Positions 49,083-58,607 of a stretch of 64,000 nt of DNA are shown here, piece after piece. The position numbers were made by a program, and so were the translations under genes. Below the pieces are notes generated by a model. That model was given only the letters and a program-made list of their open reading frames with translations, did not search any database and had not been told where the DNA came from. Location of the stretch: the NCBI RefSeq assembly GCF_000304475.1, contig NC_018948.1:186001-250000 (forward strand), given 5' to 3'. Numbering within the stretch: position 1 is the stretch's first letter; the number at the start of each line of letters is the position of its first letter. This DNA is from Kazachstania africana CBS 2517. Its lineage: Eukaryota; Ascomycota; Saccharomycetes; Saccharomycetales; Saccharomycetaceae.

Positions 49083-49629
49083 AGTATACCTTACAGCTTC
49101 AAGAGGTTGTTTTTACACGTAGTAGTAGCAGTGCCGATATATAGTATTTATACAAGTATGTTATGTAATACTGTAGATGATCTCCCTTTTTTAAGCTATA
49201 TTTCAGGGCATCGCCCGACCTTCTTCAAAAAAAATCTGAGAATAATGACGACCAACAAGTGAGGTGGAAGTGTGACGACACTGAGGCACACATACGTCTC
49301 TACAACGTGATAAATTTTAAATATTATCATGATATTGTAAGTACATAAGATGAAATTAGTGGAATTGTATAGGTACACCAAAAGGCGATATTCATATTTT
49401 AACGAATAGCTCTAATAGCTTTAAAATTCAAATTGTAATACTTCTGGTGCGGCAATTGAAAGGACTCCCATGATCCCTAACAAAACTTAAAAATAAACGG
49501 TAAATGTTTTATAGTTTATATAGTTTCTTGCTATATAATTGTTATTGGTAAATTTTTAATTTGAATGAAATTTTATGTATACATGATACTAAGAAAAAGC
49601 AGATGATAATTGAATAATTGGTAATCTGT
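49083..49629. promoter_or_regulatory. PPN1 promoter / RPS18 3' flank
   Basis: 547 bp. In S. cerevisiae the homeobox gene YHP1 lies between PPN1 and RPS18A; here there is no reading frame for it and I see no remnant of a homeodomain. The rest is AT-rich 3' flank of RPS18 and upstream DNA of PPN1. Confidence 0.45.
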
Positions 49630-50429
49630 TTAACTTCTTCTTCTACCAGTGGTCTTGGTGTGTTGACCTCTAACACGTAAACCCCAGAAATGTCTGATAC
49701 CACGGTGAGCTCTGATCTTCTTTAATCTTTCTAAGTCATCTCTTAATTTGGATTCGACATTGTTAGCTAAGGAGTGGTAGTCCTTACCATCAGCAATATC
49801 CTTTTGTCTGTTTAAGAACCAAGATGGGATCTTGTAGTGGGTTGGGTTTTGCATGATTTGAACAACTCTTTCTAGTTCTTCTTGGGTTAATTCACCAGCT
49901 CTCTTGTTTAAGTCAATATCAGCCTTCTTACAGACTAAGTTAGAGTAACGACGACCAACACCCTTGATTAAAGTTAAGGCGTAAACGATCTTGATGTTAC
50001 CATCAACGTTAGTATTTAACAAACTGTGAAAATGTGGAATAAAATGTTAGTATTTTTGTTAACAGTAGAATTATCAAATATTATTAATGTTCTAAAGACT
50101 GAATCTGCACTGAGAAATTGATGCCGCTTGTGAAACATTTCCATTTTAGCGTAACTGTTTTCCTTCCATATGGTCATATCTAATTATTGATATTTGGGTA
50201 TGCAACTCTAAGTCACCATTTTGTTTGCTGCTTTCTTTTAGGACAACACTTTTCAGTATACATATACAAAATTTGCTGCAATTCGTCAAATTCTGGTAGA
50301 TGATGGATCTCTCTCATATTCGGTTTCTAAAGCTTCTATCAGTATTTTCCCATAATTCGTTCATTTTTACTATCAAACATACCGTAAAATGTGTTGGAAT
50401 GAACCTTGTTCTTGGACAACTAAAGACAT
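49630..50429 (-). CDS. RPS18: Ribosomal protein uS13 (Rps18), two exons
   Basis: Spliced CDS: exon 1 50429-50383 (47 nt), exon 2 50023-49630; 146 residues, exactly as in S. cerevisiae Rps18 (YDR450W/YML026C). It is a 40S head protein that contacts the 60S subunit and P-site tRNA. Exon 1 encodes [15 protein letters not shown] and two bases of the next Arg codon (CG|T); exon 2 continues [16 protein letters not shown] and ends [12 protein letters not shown]. The intron splits the same codon as in S. cerevisiae. The exon 1 length and codon split make the structure certain. Upstream DNA is shared with UTP6. Confidence 0.97.
50024..50382 (-). other. RPS18 intron (359 nt)
   Basis: 5' splice site GTATGT at 50382 reading down, branch point TACTAAC (complement of 50046-50052), and 3' splice site CAG ending at 50024. 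All are the canonical yeast signals. Confidence 0.96.
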
Positions 50430-51111
50430 TTTGATTGCTAACTTTGTGAACCTTCTTTTTACAGTGTAACAAGTACTAATATTTAAAGTATATATGATAT
50501 TAACTATTACCTAATTTGCAATGAATCGCATACTGTTTCTCTGCTCAACGGACAGTCTTACTACAACAAACATACCGACATTGCGTACTACGCAGTCATT
50601 GTCATGCCTTTGCCAGCCAGAATTCCCCGATGACACTGGAAAATTGACATGCCGCAGTAATCCGAAAGCCAGAGTTGCGTCCTTCTGGTACTCTAGTCCA
50701 GTGGGGGTGGTATTCTGCGAGTTGCAGCCTGTCTCTTCCTGTCTAAGGAAATGTGATCTTAGGGCGAACGGCCTACCTAATGGGCTTAGCCCATGCCAGA
50801 ACCCTCCTTCTGCGTGATAACACACGGCGCGGCCTGTTTCCATTCCGAAACAATCCAAGTTTGAAAAAATGGAGTCATTTTTCAAAAAAATCGATATATT
50901 TCATTGTGGATGATCAGATGTTTCTTGGGTTTGGGTGTTAGAAAATAGCAGTCAAAGAATATTCGCTAAAATCCACCGAAATGAAAAATTTTAAACTCGA
51001 AAATTATTAGTAGGTTACCTCATCGAGTAAACTTATTTGATACAAAAGATAGGAAATACATATAAAAAACCCACATAGGCCCCTATAACCACATCATAGA
51101 TTACATAAATC
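50430..51111. promoter_or_regulatory. Divergent promoter region RPS18/UTP6
   Basis: 682 bp. The part from about 50520 to 50850 is clearly less AT-rich than the flanks and keeps short open frames on both strands, none recognised; it includes an odd palindrome ATGGGCT-T-AGCCCAT (50780-50794). A Rap1-like ACACCCAAACCC lies on the RPS18 strand (complement of 50927-50938). RRPE and PAC-like motifs for UTP6 are listed separately. Confidence 0.5.
50982..51025 (+). promoter_or_regulatory. RRPE and PAC-like motifs upstream of UTP6
   Basis: TGAAAAATTTT at 50982-50992 is a full RRPE consensus; CTCATCG at 51019-51025 is a PAC core. They lie 120 and 87 bp before the UTP6 ATG, the usual place and order in ribosome-biogenesis genes. 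Confidence 0.7.
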
Positions 51112-52431
51112 ATGTCATCAAAGGCTAGATACTACTTGGAACAATGTATTCCGGAGATGGATGACCTGATTGAAAAGGGTTTATTCACTAAAAATGAGGT
51201 TTCTTTAATAATGAAGAAAAGAACTGATTTCGAACATCGCTTGAACTCTAGAGGTTCTAGCATTGATGACTACATCAGATATATTACCTATGAAGGAAGC
51301 GTTGACAAGTTACGTCTGAAACGTGTCAAGAGGATTTTACAATCCTCTAGATCTAATAGTTTGTCAGATTTCTCCATGCAACAAAGAATAACGTTCATAT
51401 ACCAAAGAGGTACGAATAAATTTCCAAGTGATCTGAAATTTTGGGCCATGTATCTAAATTATATGAAAACCAGAGGCTCACAAACGTCCTATAAGAAGAT
51501 TCACAGTATCTACAATGAATTATTAAAATTGCATCCAAATAATGTGGATGTCTGGATTAGTTGCGCTAAATATGAGTATGAAATTCATGCAAACTTCAAA
51601 AGTTGTAGAACAGTATTCCAAAATGGTCTTAGATTTAACCCAGACTCTCCTAAACTGTGGTACGAATATGTCAAATTTGAATTGAATTTCATAACAAAGT
51701 TAATTAATAGAAGAAAAGTGATGGGACTAATTAATGAGAGAGAGCAACAGTTGGATATGTTAAAACAACAGGAAGAAAATGTAGATGATGATGACTCCGC
51801 TATTAAAACTTCATTTACCGGTGATTATATGAAAGATAAACTGAATGAACTACCAGAAGCTGACATGAATATGTTAGGCTCGGTAGAAACTAATCCTGCA
51901 TTACGTGGTGACGTTGCTCTAACGATATATGACATAGCAATGAGAACACTGGGAAAACATTACATCAACAAGCACAAGGGCTACTACCCTGTTTCTGATG
52001 GAAAGATAGATAAAGAATTAAACAAAGATACAGTCAAGTACTTGTTTGAAAAAACGAATGAATATTTGAGCTTGTTTGGCGAGTTTAAAGATTTAGAAAG
52101 ACCATACTTGATAAATCACGTTTTACAATTTTGGAAAAATGATTTTAATAACGTATCCTTACAAGAAGATTTGCCTGAACTTTATGCGCAAACAATATTG
52201 ATGGATGTTATTTTGAATATAAGATACATGGAATTGGCTCAATTAGACATTGACACATTACAACTTGCAGTCAAGAAATATTTTGCCTATAAGGCTAAAT
52301 TGGGTGACGTGGTAATGAAGTCAATACAATCTAAATTCAAAGAGTTCTTACAGGATACATATTTGAATAACATGGATCCAGAAAATGATGAAAGATACAA
52401 TATTTTAGGTATGATTGTAAAAAAATTATAA
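51112..52431 (+). CDS. UTP6: U3 snoRNP / small-subunit processome protein Utp6
   Basis: 439 residues; S. cerevisiae Utp6 (YDR449C) has 440. It belongs to the UTP-B complex of the small-subunit processome, needed for 18S rRNA maturation in the nucleolus. The N-terminus '[20 protein letters not shown]' is almost unchanged from yeast. HAT (half-a-TPR) repeats follow at about 80-215 ('[14 protein letters not shown]', '[13 protein letters not shown]', '[14 protein letters not shown]'). The middle is a less conserved acidic insert (about 215-240), then a second helical part with '[13 protein letters not shown]'. ATG at 51112 is the first in frame. RRPE and PAC-like motifs lie just upstream. Confidence 0.96.
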   Translation: MSSKARYYLEQCIPEMDDLIEKGLFTKNEVSLIMKKRTDFEHRLNSRGSSIDDYIRYITYEGSVDKLRLKRVKRILQSSRSNSLSDFSMQQRITFIYQRGTNKFPSDLKFWAMYLNYMKTRGSQTSYKKIHSIYNELLKLHPNNVDVWISCAKYEYEIHANFKSCRTVFQNGLRFNPDSPKLWYEYVKFELNFITKLINRRKVMGLINEREQQLDMLKQQEENVDDDDSAIKTSFTGDYMKDKLNELPEADMNMLGSVETNPALRGDVALTIYDIAMRTLGKHYINKHKGYYPVSDGKIDKELNKDTVKYLFEKTNEYLSLFGEFKDLERPYLINHVLQFWKNDFNNVSLQEDLPELYAQTILMDVILNIRYMELAQLDIDTLQLAVKKYFAYKAKLGDVVMKSIQSKFKEFLQDTYLNNMDPENDERYNILGMIVKKL

Positions 52432-52573
52432 TGCTTTTTTAGTATCATATAAATCTTTTCATTAATGCATATATAATATCATGTATAATATACGGCGCTA
52501 TATAGATTTCTAACCTCTTATTCATTGGCATCTCTTTGTGATTGTTTTTATCTGTACATCAGTGGCGAGTTTC

Positions 52574-53878
52574 TTATATCCAATTTTGAGACTGGAAAAA
52601 ACTGTATATTTTATTAGCCTTCGTAGCATCGATGTTTAAAAGATCTCTGCAATCTTTTCGTTTCATCATACCTTTCATTCGTATTAATTCCCTAAACATA
52701 AGCTCCTTTATTGCGATATATGGCTTGGGCAGTATTTTCAGATGAATACACAGTTGTTGTTCGCTGGCTGATAATAGACCGAAATCAGATGCATGCTGTA
52801 TATCACTTATTGTTACGGTTTTTTTCCTACCTGTAGCTTCCCCGTAGTTTTGTGAGTAATCAATATTATTTCTGTGTAAAGGAGTATTTCTGTGTCTGGA
52901 CGCTCCGTTAGCGCCACTTGATGAGCTGAAATTGCCAAAATTTTCTAGTGTTGTCATTCTTGCTTGTTTATCTCTTTCATATTTAAGACCAGCTTCTAAT
53001 GTTGTAATACCATTACTCCTCCATTCCTGTAATTGGTTTATCCTAGTTCTGCAGCGTAATTCCTCTAGTATGTCTTTATGAAACTCTTCAAAATCCTGCG
53101 CGGTCATTAAACGAGCGAACGGCTTGATCCTATTGAAAAGATCTTTTGCCTCTTTGCTTCTTCTCTTATCTAGGCCTTGGAGTTTCCTATATTCCATTAG
53201 CCCATTCTCGAACAGTAATCTTTTCTTTTCAGCTCTAGTGGTCAATCTCGAATTGTAGATATCTAAAATTGCAAATTTCAATTCAATATCTAAGGGTTGA
53301 TCATCTGGTTCGAATACCATATCCTTAACGGGTCCTTCGGCTTCATTTTCAAATTCCGTTTCAAATTCCAATCTGCCAGGCATAAAACCTTGAACTTCAT
53401 GACAACTAGGGACCGAGGCCATAGGCTTTCTGGGAGGTTCTAATGGTTTCTTGGCGAAGTCTTCAATTCTTTGTTTTCTTGCATTCAAGAAGTCGTCCTG
53501 CGATATGCTCAACTCTTTTGTGATGTCAGGTATTGGATAAAAGTCGCTTTCGATGTAGTATTTAATATAGTGATTAGCAACTTCTTCTTTTGTTCTATGG
53601 CCAATGTGATCTGATACATCCTGCCAGTTACCTAGTCCGAGAATCTGTGCACCTTTGATCAAAGCCAATTCTTCGTCAGCACCCCAGTCCTCGCACAGAA
53701 TCGGGTATGAGTTTGTTTCAATTATTCTATATGCATGAAATGGTCTGTGATTACCATTATATGAACCTTGAGAAAAGCAAGGGACGCATAAGTCATATTC
53801 TGGACATTCTGCACAAGATATTCTCACTCTGTTCGTACAGTCTGCAGAACATACATCGCAATGAAATTTGTTTGACAT
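52574..53878 (-). CDS. ADA2: SAGA/ADA coactivator subunit Ada2
   Basis: 434 residues, the same length as S. cerevisiae Ada2 (YDR448W). It activates the Gcn5 acetyltransferase in SAGA, ADA and SLIK. A ZZ zinc finger lies at about 5-55 ('CDVCSADCTNRVRISCAECPEYDLC', continuing to a His pair near 44-48). A SANT domain spans about 60-115 ('WGADEELALIKGAQILGLGNW', 'HRTKEEVANHY'). A middle region binds Gcn5/Ada3, and a SWIRM domain ends the protein (about 350-434, 'LLSASEQQLCIHLKILPKPYIAIKE'). ATG at 53878. It shares a 663-bp divergent region with RPS17. Confidence 0.96.
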   Translation of the reverse strand: MSNKFHCDVCSADCTNRVRISCAECPEYDLCVPCFSQGSYNGNHRPFHAYRIIETNSYPILCEDWGADEELALIKGAQILGLGNWQDVSDHIGHRTKEEVANHYIKYYIESDFYPIPDITKELSISQDDFLNARKQRIEDFAKKPLEPPRKPMASVPSCHEVQGFMPGRLEFETEFENEAEGPVKDMVFEPDDQPLDIELKFAILDIYNSRLTTRAEKKRLLFENGLMEYRKLQGLDKRRSKEAKDLFNRIKPFARLMTAQDFEEFHKDILEELRCRTRINQLQEWRSNGITTLEAGLKYERDKQARMTTLENFGNFSSSSGANGASRHRNTPLHRNNIDYSQNYGEATGRKKTVTISDIQHASDFGLLSASEQQLCIHLKILPKPYIAIKELMFRELIRMKGMMKRKDCRDLLNIDATKANKIYSFFQSQNWI

Positions 53879-54541
53879 CTATACTCCGCTTATTCGATTC
53901 TCTTTTCTCTTTATATTCCTCGTATAAGCTTTCTATGACCACATATTTTCATTATTATGATTTTTTTATTTACGCTCTATTTGGAAAATTTCATATTCCC
54001 ATCGGGCTATGTTCTTGCAATTCCTTTGACTGTTTTTTGTACTCTACACCTATACATCTGCTTCAACCCAAACATTAACAAACTTTTTACAAAAAAAATC
54101 AATTTTCGAAATAAAAAAAGTTGGACCCGATTTTTCAGCTTTTTTTAATTTTGAGCGTCTTTTTCGAACAACGGGCAATTTCCCCAGAAGTCAGTTAGGC
54201 GGTAGAATGACAACGGTCTCTCTGTAAGAAACGTTTCACCAGGGAAGACCTACCCACTGTAGCTGCAATGTAAGCACGGGAAAGGAGCTTGTGTTGGATT
54301 CCTGGCAGACTGCAATAGCAGGATTGTGGGCTCGGCTGCTCATTCTAGGCAGAATGGACTCTCAACACCGAGATGGGAAGAAGCTTTTTGCATGCCGAAT
54401 TCAATAATGGACATTGCGGTCTGGCAGAGGTTAGTGGAAACCAAATACTATAGTGAAATATATTTCAAATTTTTAGATTATTTTCTAGATTTTATAGATT
54501 GTTTTAATAGCAAAGTAGAAAACTAAGACAGTAATAGCAAA
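53879..54541. promoter_or_regulatory. Divergent promoter region ADA2/RPS17
   Basis: 663 bp. Tandem Rap1-like sites at 54046-54076 (listed separately) are followed by T- and A-rich tracts (54086-54150) and then a less AT-rich stretch (about 54170-54430). A 66-codon ORF at 54326-54526 is probably chance. Confidence 0.5.
54046..54076 (+). promoter_or_regulatory. Tandem Rap1-like sites upstream of RPS17
   Basis: ACACCTATACATCT (54046-54059) differs from the Rap1 consensus ACACCCRYACAYM at one place. CAACCCAAACATT (54064-54076) is a second, weaker copy 18 bp on. Tandem Rap1 sites about 450-500 bp before the ATG, followed by T-rich DNA, are typical of yeast ribosomal protein genes. Confidence 0.55.
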
Positions 54542-55247
54542 ATGGTACGTTTTAGCATACGTTATAAGTAAGTTGAGTTAGACAGTGTATTGAATTATCG
54601 TTACAGAATAGTAGATTCCCGATCATAAAGAGAATTTTCCTCTGAACGTATATCCTGTGTGGTACACACTATACGAGTGGACATTTAGTTTGTTCAATAG
54701 AAAGAAAAATATGCAGTTCAAGAGAGATTATCGAAGATAAAGAAATGCACTATCTACCAGCTCATTGTTTCTGCAATAAAAAAATAAAAATAACGATTAC
54801 TAACAAAAGAAAATTCATTGTGAATGTTTATTTTAATAGGGTAGAGTTAGAACTAAGACCGTCAAGAGAGCTTCCAAGGCTTTGATTGAAAGATATTATC
54901 CAAAATTAACTTTAGATTTCCAAACTAACAAGAGATTATGTGATGAAATCGCCACCATTCAATCTAAGAGATTAAGAAACAAGATTGCTGGTTACACTAC
55001 TCATTTAATGAAGAGAATCCAAAAGGGTCCAGTTAGAGGTATCTCCTTCAAGTTACAAGAAGAAGAAAGAGAAAGAAAGGACCAATACGTTCCAGAAGTT
55101 TCTGCTTTAGATTTATCTCACTCTAAGGGTGTCTTGAATGTTGACAACCAAACCGCTGACTTAGTTAAGTCCTTAGGTTTACAATTACCATTATCTGTTA
55201 TCAACGTCTCTGCTCAAAGAGATAGAAGATTCAGAAAGAGAAACTAA
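54542..55247 (+). CDS. RPS17: Ribosomal protein eS17 (Rps17), two exons
   Basis: Spliced CDS: exon 1 54542-54544 (just the ATG), exon 2 54840-55247; 136 residues, the same as S. cerevisiae Rps17 (YML024W/YDR447C). A 40S protein near the beak and head. Exon 2 begins [20 protein letters not shown], then '[22 protein letters not shown]', ending '[12 protein letters not shown]'. A first exon of only the start codon is the same structure as in S. cerevisiae. Codon use is very biased. Position between ADA2 and ECM11 equals RPS17B (YDR447C). Confidence 0.97.
54545..54839 (+). other. RPS17 intron (295 nt)
   Basis: 5' splice site GTACGT at 54545-54550 (a minor variant of GTATGT), branch point TACTAAC at 54798-54804, and 3' splice site TAG ending at 54839. 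The intron separates the ATG from the second codon. Confidence 0.95.
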
Positions 55248-55427
55248 GAATTTATTGATATTATTTGACTATATATATAAATAATTCTTTATTTTTCCCA
55301 ATCACTTCTTTATGTAAGATTAAATACACAACAAAAGATTAATATTTTAAAACCCAATCAAGACGAATATATATGTATATCGGTAGCTATTTTCGGTTTG
55401 CTTGAACCTTGGCCTCAAACCGCATTA

Positions 55428-56147
55428 TTAGATCAAGTTGAGAATATCGTTACCAATTCGTTTAATTTTATCCAATTTCGCATCCAATGTAGTCCCCTTT
55501 GCAATGAGGTTTTCAGCCCATCTATTAATCATATCAGTGATTATTCTAAAATTGTAACTTAATTTTAGTCTTAATTTAATCAATTTTAATAGAACTTTTT
55601 TAAATTTTGAAAGCATTGAATCGGTTGTTTGAATCCAACTCATTATTGACATGCTTGCAAAATTCTTATAAACTGCTAATTCTTCTTGATTAGATATATT
55701 ATCAAATAATTCATTTAGCATATTACTACTGGACACTAAGTCTTCCTCGGGACATTTCTCGAAGAGATAAGTCCCCATTTCTTTATAATTTGTAGGATTC
55801 GTTACGGGAGGTGACAGATCATCACTTTCATTTTTCTTGAACTTCTTATTGACATGAGAATCTGTCCTCTTAGTCTGGACAATTTCTTCTTCATTTTCAT
55901 TACTAGTTTTCATCGACATTATTTCTCTCTTAATAGGAGGTTCATTTGCCATATGATCCTTCAATGGTTTATTGGTATTCAAGATATAGTTCTGTAAGTA
56001 CTGTTTACTCTGACTCTTGTTGGTCTTATCATACAAGACATTCGCACCATCTTGGCGGCTATTTTTTTTACCTGATTGTTGAACAACATGAGATGCTTCC
56101 AAAGGTTGTTCGACGGTAGTTCCTGGCTCAGTCTTTACAAAAGTCAT
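55428..56147 (-). CDS. ECM11: Meiotic synaptonemal-complex protein Ecm11
   Basis: 239 residues; S. cerevisiae Ecm11 (YDR446W) has 302. With Gmc2 it forms the central element of the synaptonemal complex, and its SUMOylation drives Zip1 assembly. The N-terminus is MTFVKTEPGT, in which Lys5 sits in a PsiKxE SUMO consensus (VKTE), the same place as the SUMO site of the yeast protein; a second such site is 'PIKREI' near residue 71. The middle is polar and disordered; the C-terminal ~110 residues ('MGTYLFEKCPEEDLVSSSNMLNELF') are the conserved helical part. The frame upstream reaches only a TTG; the ATG at 56147 is chosen because it gives the SUMO-site start. Position next to RPS17 supports the call. 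Confidence 0.85.
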   Translation of the reverse strand: MTFVKTEPGTTVEQPLEASHVVQQSGKKNSRQDGANVLYDKTNKSQSKQYLQNYILNTNKPLKDHMANEPPIKREIMSMKTSNENEEEIVQTKRTDSHVNKKFKKNESDDLSPPVTNPTNYKEMGTYLFEKCPEEDLVSSSNMLNELFDNISNQEELAVYKNFASMSIMSWIQTTDSMLSKFKKVLLKLIKLRLKLSYNFRIITDMINRWAENLIAKGTTLDAKLDKIKRIGNDILNLI

Positions 56148-56854
56148 TGTGTATTCTGAGTAGACAACTTTATGTACAAAGAGTGAGCGTCGTTGCAACT
56201 AACCGCCAACTATCGTAACGTATCAAGAGAGAGACAAATTGGTCAAGACGACGACAGTAATAGTAATAATGGATCAAAGAGCCACACAACGCGACGGCGT
56301 GTGGCATTTTGTGGAAACTCGGCGAGCCAAATGCCACAGGGAACACAGTACTGTCAAAGTCCGAACTGCCTCTTACAATGCCACAAGCTTGTTAAATTCA
56401 GAGACAGGGCCACAGACCCCATCCATAAGCAGGATCTCAGCACGTGAGTAATGAATAATATTGTCGTCCCGCCCCAGACCCGTTTGCTGTCATGTTGCGG
56501 GTAGCATTCATTACCCGCCAAGACAATGTCAACGTATCAGTTAATTCCACCCCTCGTGACTGATAAAGACGGCGGAGACAATCAGCTTGTCACTCTCCAC
56601 ACACTGTGGCAACCAATTTGGAACGCCATTTAAACGGCGACGGAAGAATCTCAAGAAAAATTTTGCAGATGCCGAGAAAAGCAAGCAAAAAAAAAAGAAA
56701 AAGAAAATGTGATATACCGAGTGATGCCATATAAATATATTATTATATAAGCATAAGGCCCATTGACAGTCGAGGCAGTTAACTGTTCTGACTTGTTTTT
56801 TATTATAGCATATAGTCAGTTAAGACAATAGTAATAATAATAATAATAGTAATA
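56148..56854. promoter_or_regulatory. Divergent promoter region ECM11/CYS4
   Basis: 707 bp. It holds an E box CACGTG at 56441-56446, an inverted pair of Reb1-type sites (56497-56518, listed separately), a TAAACGGCGAC-type patch near 56630 and an AT-rich leader with AAT repeats just before the CYS4 ATG. Overlapping short plus-strand ORFs (56193-56451) look like chance. Confidence 0.5.
56497..56518. promoter_or_regulatory. Inverted pair of Reb1-type sites
   Basis: GCGGGTA (56497-56503) and TACCCGC (56512-56518) are perfect reverse complements around an 8-base centre; the right copy completes TTACCCG (56511-56517), the Reb1 core, while the left reads CGGGTAG. It lies between divergent ECM11 and CYS4, where a general regulatory factor would insulate the two promoters. 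Confidence 0.55.
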
Positions 56855-58378
56855 ATGACTGCTACTTCTTATGATACCAGACACAATGTTATTGATTTGG
56901 TAGGTAACACTCCATTGATCGAATTAAAGAAAGTTCCAAAGGCTTTGGGTATAAAACCAAGAGTTTTCGCTAAATTGGAATTGTACAACCCAGGTGGTTC
57001 CATCAAAGATCGTATCGCTAAGTCTATGATCGAGTATGCTGAGGCAACTGGTGTCATTTCTCCAGAAAGAAGCACTTTAATCGAGCCAACTTCTGGTAAC
57101 ACCGGTATTGGTCTTGCCTTAATTGGTGCCATTAAAGGTTACAGAACTATCATCACTTTACCAGAAAAGATGTCAAACGAAAAAGTCTCCGTTTTAAAAG
57201 CTCTAGGTGCTGAAATTATTAGAACTCCAACTATGGCTGCTTGGGATTCTCCAGAATCTCATATTGGTGTCGCCAAGAAATTAGAAAAGGAAATTCCAGG
57301 TGCTATTATCTTAGATCAATATAATAACATGAAAAACCCAGAAGCTCACTACTTCGGTACAGGTAAAGAGATTAAAGAACAATTATCTGAACTAAATCTT
57401 TTCAATAAACTAAATGCCGTCGTTGCTGGTGCTGGTACTGGTGGTACTATTTCTGGTATTGCCAAATTTATCAAAGAACAAAATTCTGATATCAAGATTG
57501 TCGGTGCCGATCCAAAGGGTTCCATTCTTGCTCAACCATCAGCTTTGAACGAAACCGATGTCGCTGAATACAAGGTTGAAGGTATCGGTTACGATTTCAT
57601 TCCAAATGTCCTTAATAGAGACGATATTGACGTTTGGTACAAGACTGAAGATAAACCATCTTTCATCTATGCTCGTCAATTAATCGCCAATGAAGGTGTC
57701 TTGATCGGTGGTTCCTCAGGTAGTGCATTCTCTGCTTTAGTCAATTACGTTGAAGATCATCCTGAATTAACTGAAGATGATGTCCTCGTTGCTATTTTCC
57801 CAGATTCTATTAGATCTTATTTGACCAAGTTCGTTGATGACGAATGGTTAAAGACAAACAACTTATGGGATGACGCTATTCTAGACAGATTCGATGAGAA
57901 CGGTAAAAAGAGAGAATCAACAAAGACATCCAACAGTGACATTTTCAATGGTGCCACCATTAAGGATTTACATTTGAAACCTGTAGTTTCCGTTAAGGAC
58001 AACACAAAGGTATCTGAAGTCATCAACATCTTAAGAGACAATGCATTCGATCAATTACCTGTCTTGACTCAAGATGATAAATTAAGTGGGTTGGTTACTC
58101 TATCACAATTATTAAAGAAAATTTCAAGTGGTAAGATCACTAAAGATGATACCATTGAAAATGCATACCTAGATTTCAGGAAATTAAACAACTTCGATGA
58201 AGTTTCATCTTATAACGATAACAAGACTGGTAAGAAGAAATTTGCTACATTTACCGTTGATTCCAAATTAGAAGACTTGAACCAATTCTTAGACAAAAAT
58301 TCATCTGCCATTATCACTGATGGTTTAAAACCAGTTCACATTGTCACCAAGATGGACTTGTTACTCTACTTAGCTTAA
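56855..58378 (+). CDS. CYS4: Cystathionine beta-synthase
   Basis: 507 residues, the same length as S. cerevisiae Cys4 (YGR155W). It joins serine and homocysteine to cystathionine using PLP, the first step of the transsulphuration path to cysteine. The catalytic domain covers about 1-345, with the PLP lysine Lys51 in 'NPGGSIKDRIAK', 'EPTSGNTGIGLAL' and the glycine loop 'GAGTGGTISGIA'. There is no N-terminal heme domain, as in yeast. Two C-terminal CBS motifs follow (about 365-507, 'LHLKPVVSVKDNTKVSEVI', 'DQLPVLTQDDKLSGLVTLSQL'). Strong codon bias suggests high expression. CYS4, PTI1 and CHO2 keep the S. cerevisiae order. Confidence 0.98.
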   Translation: MTATSYDTRHNVIDLVGNTPLIELKKVPKALGIKPRVFAKLELYNPGGSIKDRIAKSMIEYAEATGVISPERSTLIEPTSGNTGIGLALIGAIKGYRTIITLPEKMSNEKVSVLKALGAEIIRTPTMAAWDSPESHIGVAKKLEKEIPGAIILDQYNNMKNPEAHYFGTGKEIKEQLSELNLFNKLNAVVAGAGTGGTISGIAKFIKEQNSDIKIVGADPKGSILAQPSALNETDVAEYKVEGIGYDFIPNVLNRDDIDVWYKTEDKPSFIYARQLIANEGVLIGGSSGSAFSALVNYVEDHPELTEDDVLVAIFPDSIRSYLTKFVDDEWLKTNNLWDDAILDRFDENGKKRESTKTSNSDIFNGATIKDLHLKPVVSVKDNTKVSEVINILRDNAFDQLPVLTQDDKLSGLVTLSQLLKKISSGKITKDDTIENAYLDFRKLNNFDEVSSYNDNKTGKKKFATFTVDSKLEDLNQFLDKNSSAIITDGLKPVHIVTKMDLLLYLA

Positions 58379-58607
58379 ACGAGCGTCATAGCTCTCAGTA
58401 ACTGAATCATTGTTTAAACATTTTTCAGAAATATTTGTACTTTATAACATATATACACACTTAATATTTAAAAGTTATATCACCCGGAAATGTCGCCAAT
58501 TTCCACTTCCGCAAACAGAGAGAAATTTATAGGAAAAAAAACTATAAACGCTGGACTAATTCGATGATATATAATATTCAGCCAGTTGAGCAAATCGCGT
58601 CTCAGAT

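Noticed and set aside
50521..50817. 98-codon plus-strand ORF in the RPS18/UTP6 promoter
   Set aside because: Cys/Ser/Pro-rich with no recognisable homolog and an overlapping frame on the other strand; treated as a composition effect.
54326..54526. 66-codon ORF just upstream of the RPS17 ATG
   Set aside because: Lies in the promoter and 5' leader of a ribosomal protein gene and resembles nothing known.
56193..56451. Two overlapping short plus-strand ORFs in the ECM11/CYS4 promoter
   Set aside because: Different frames of the same DNA, no homolog, and they overlap regulatory motifs.
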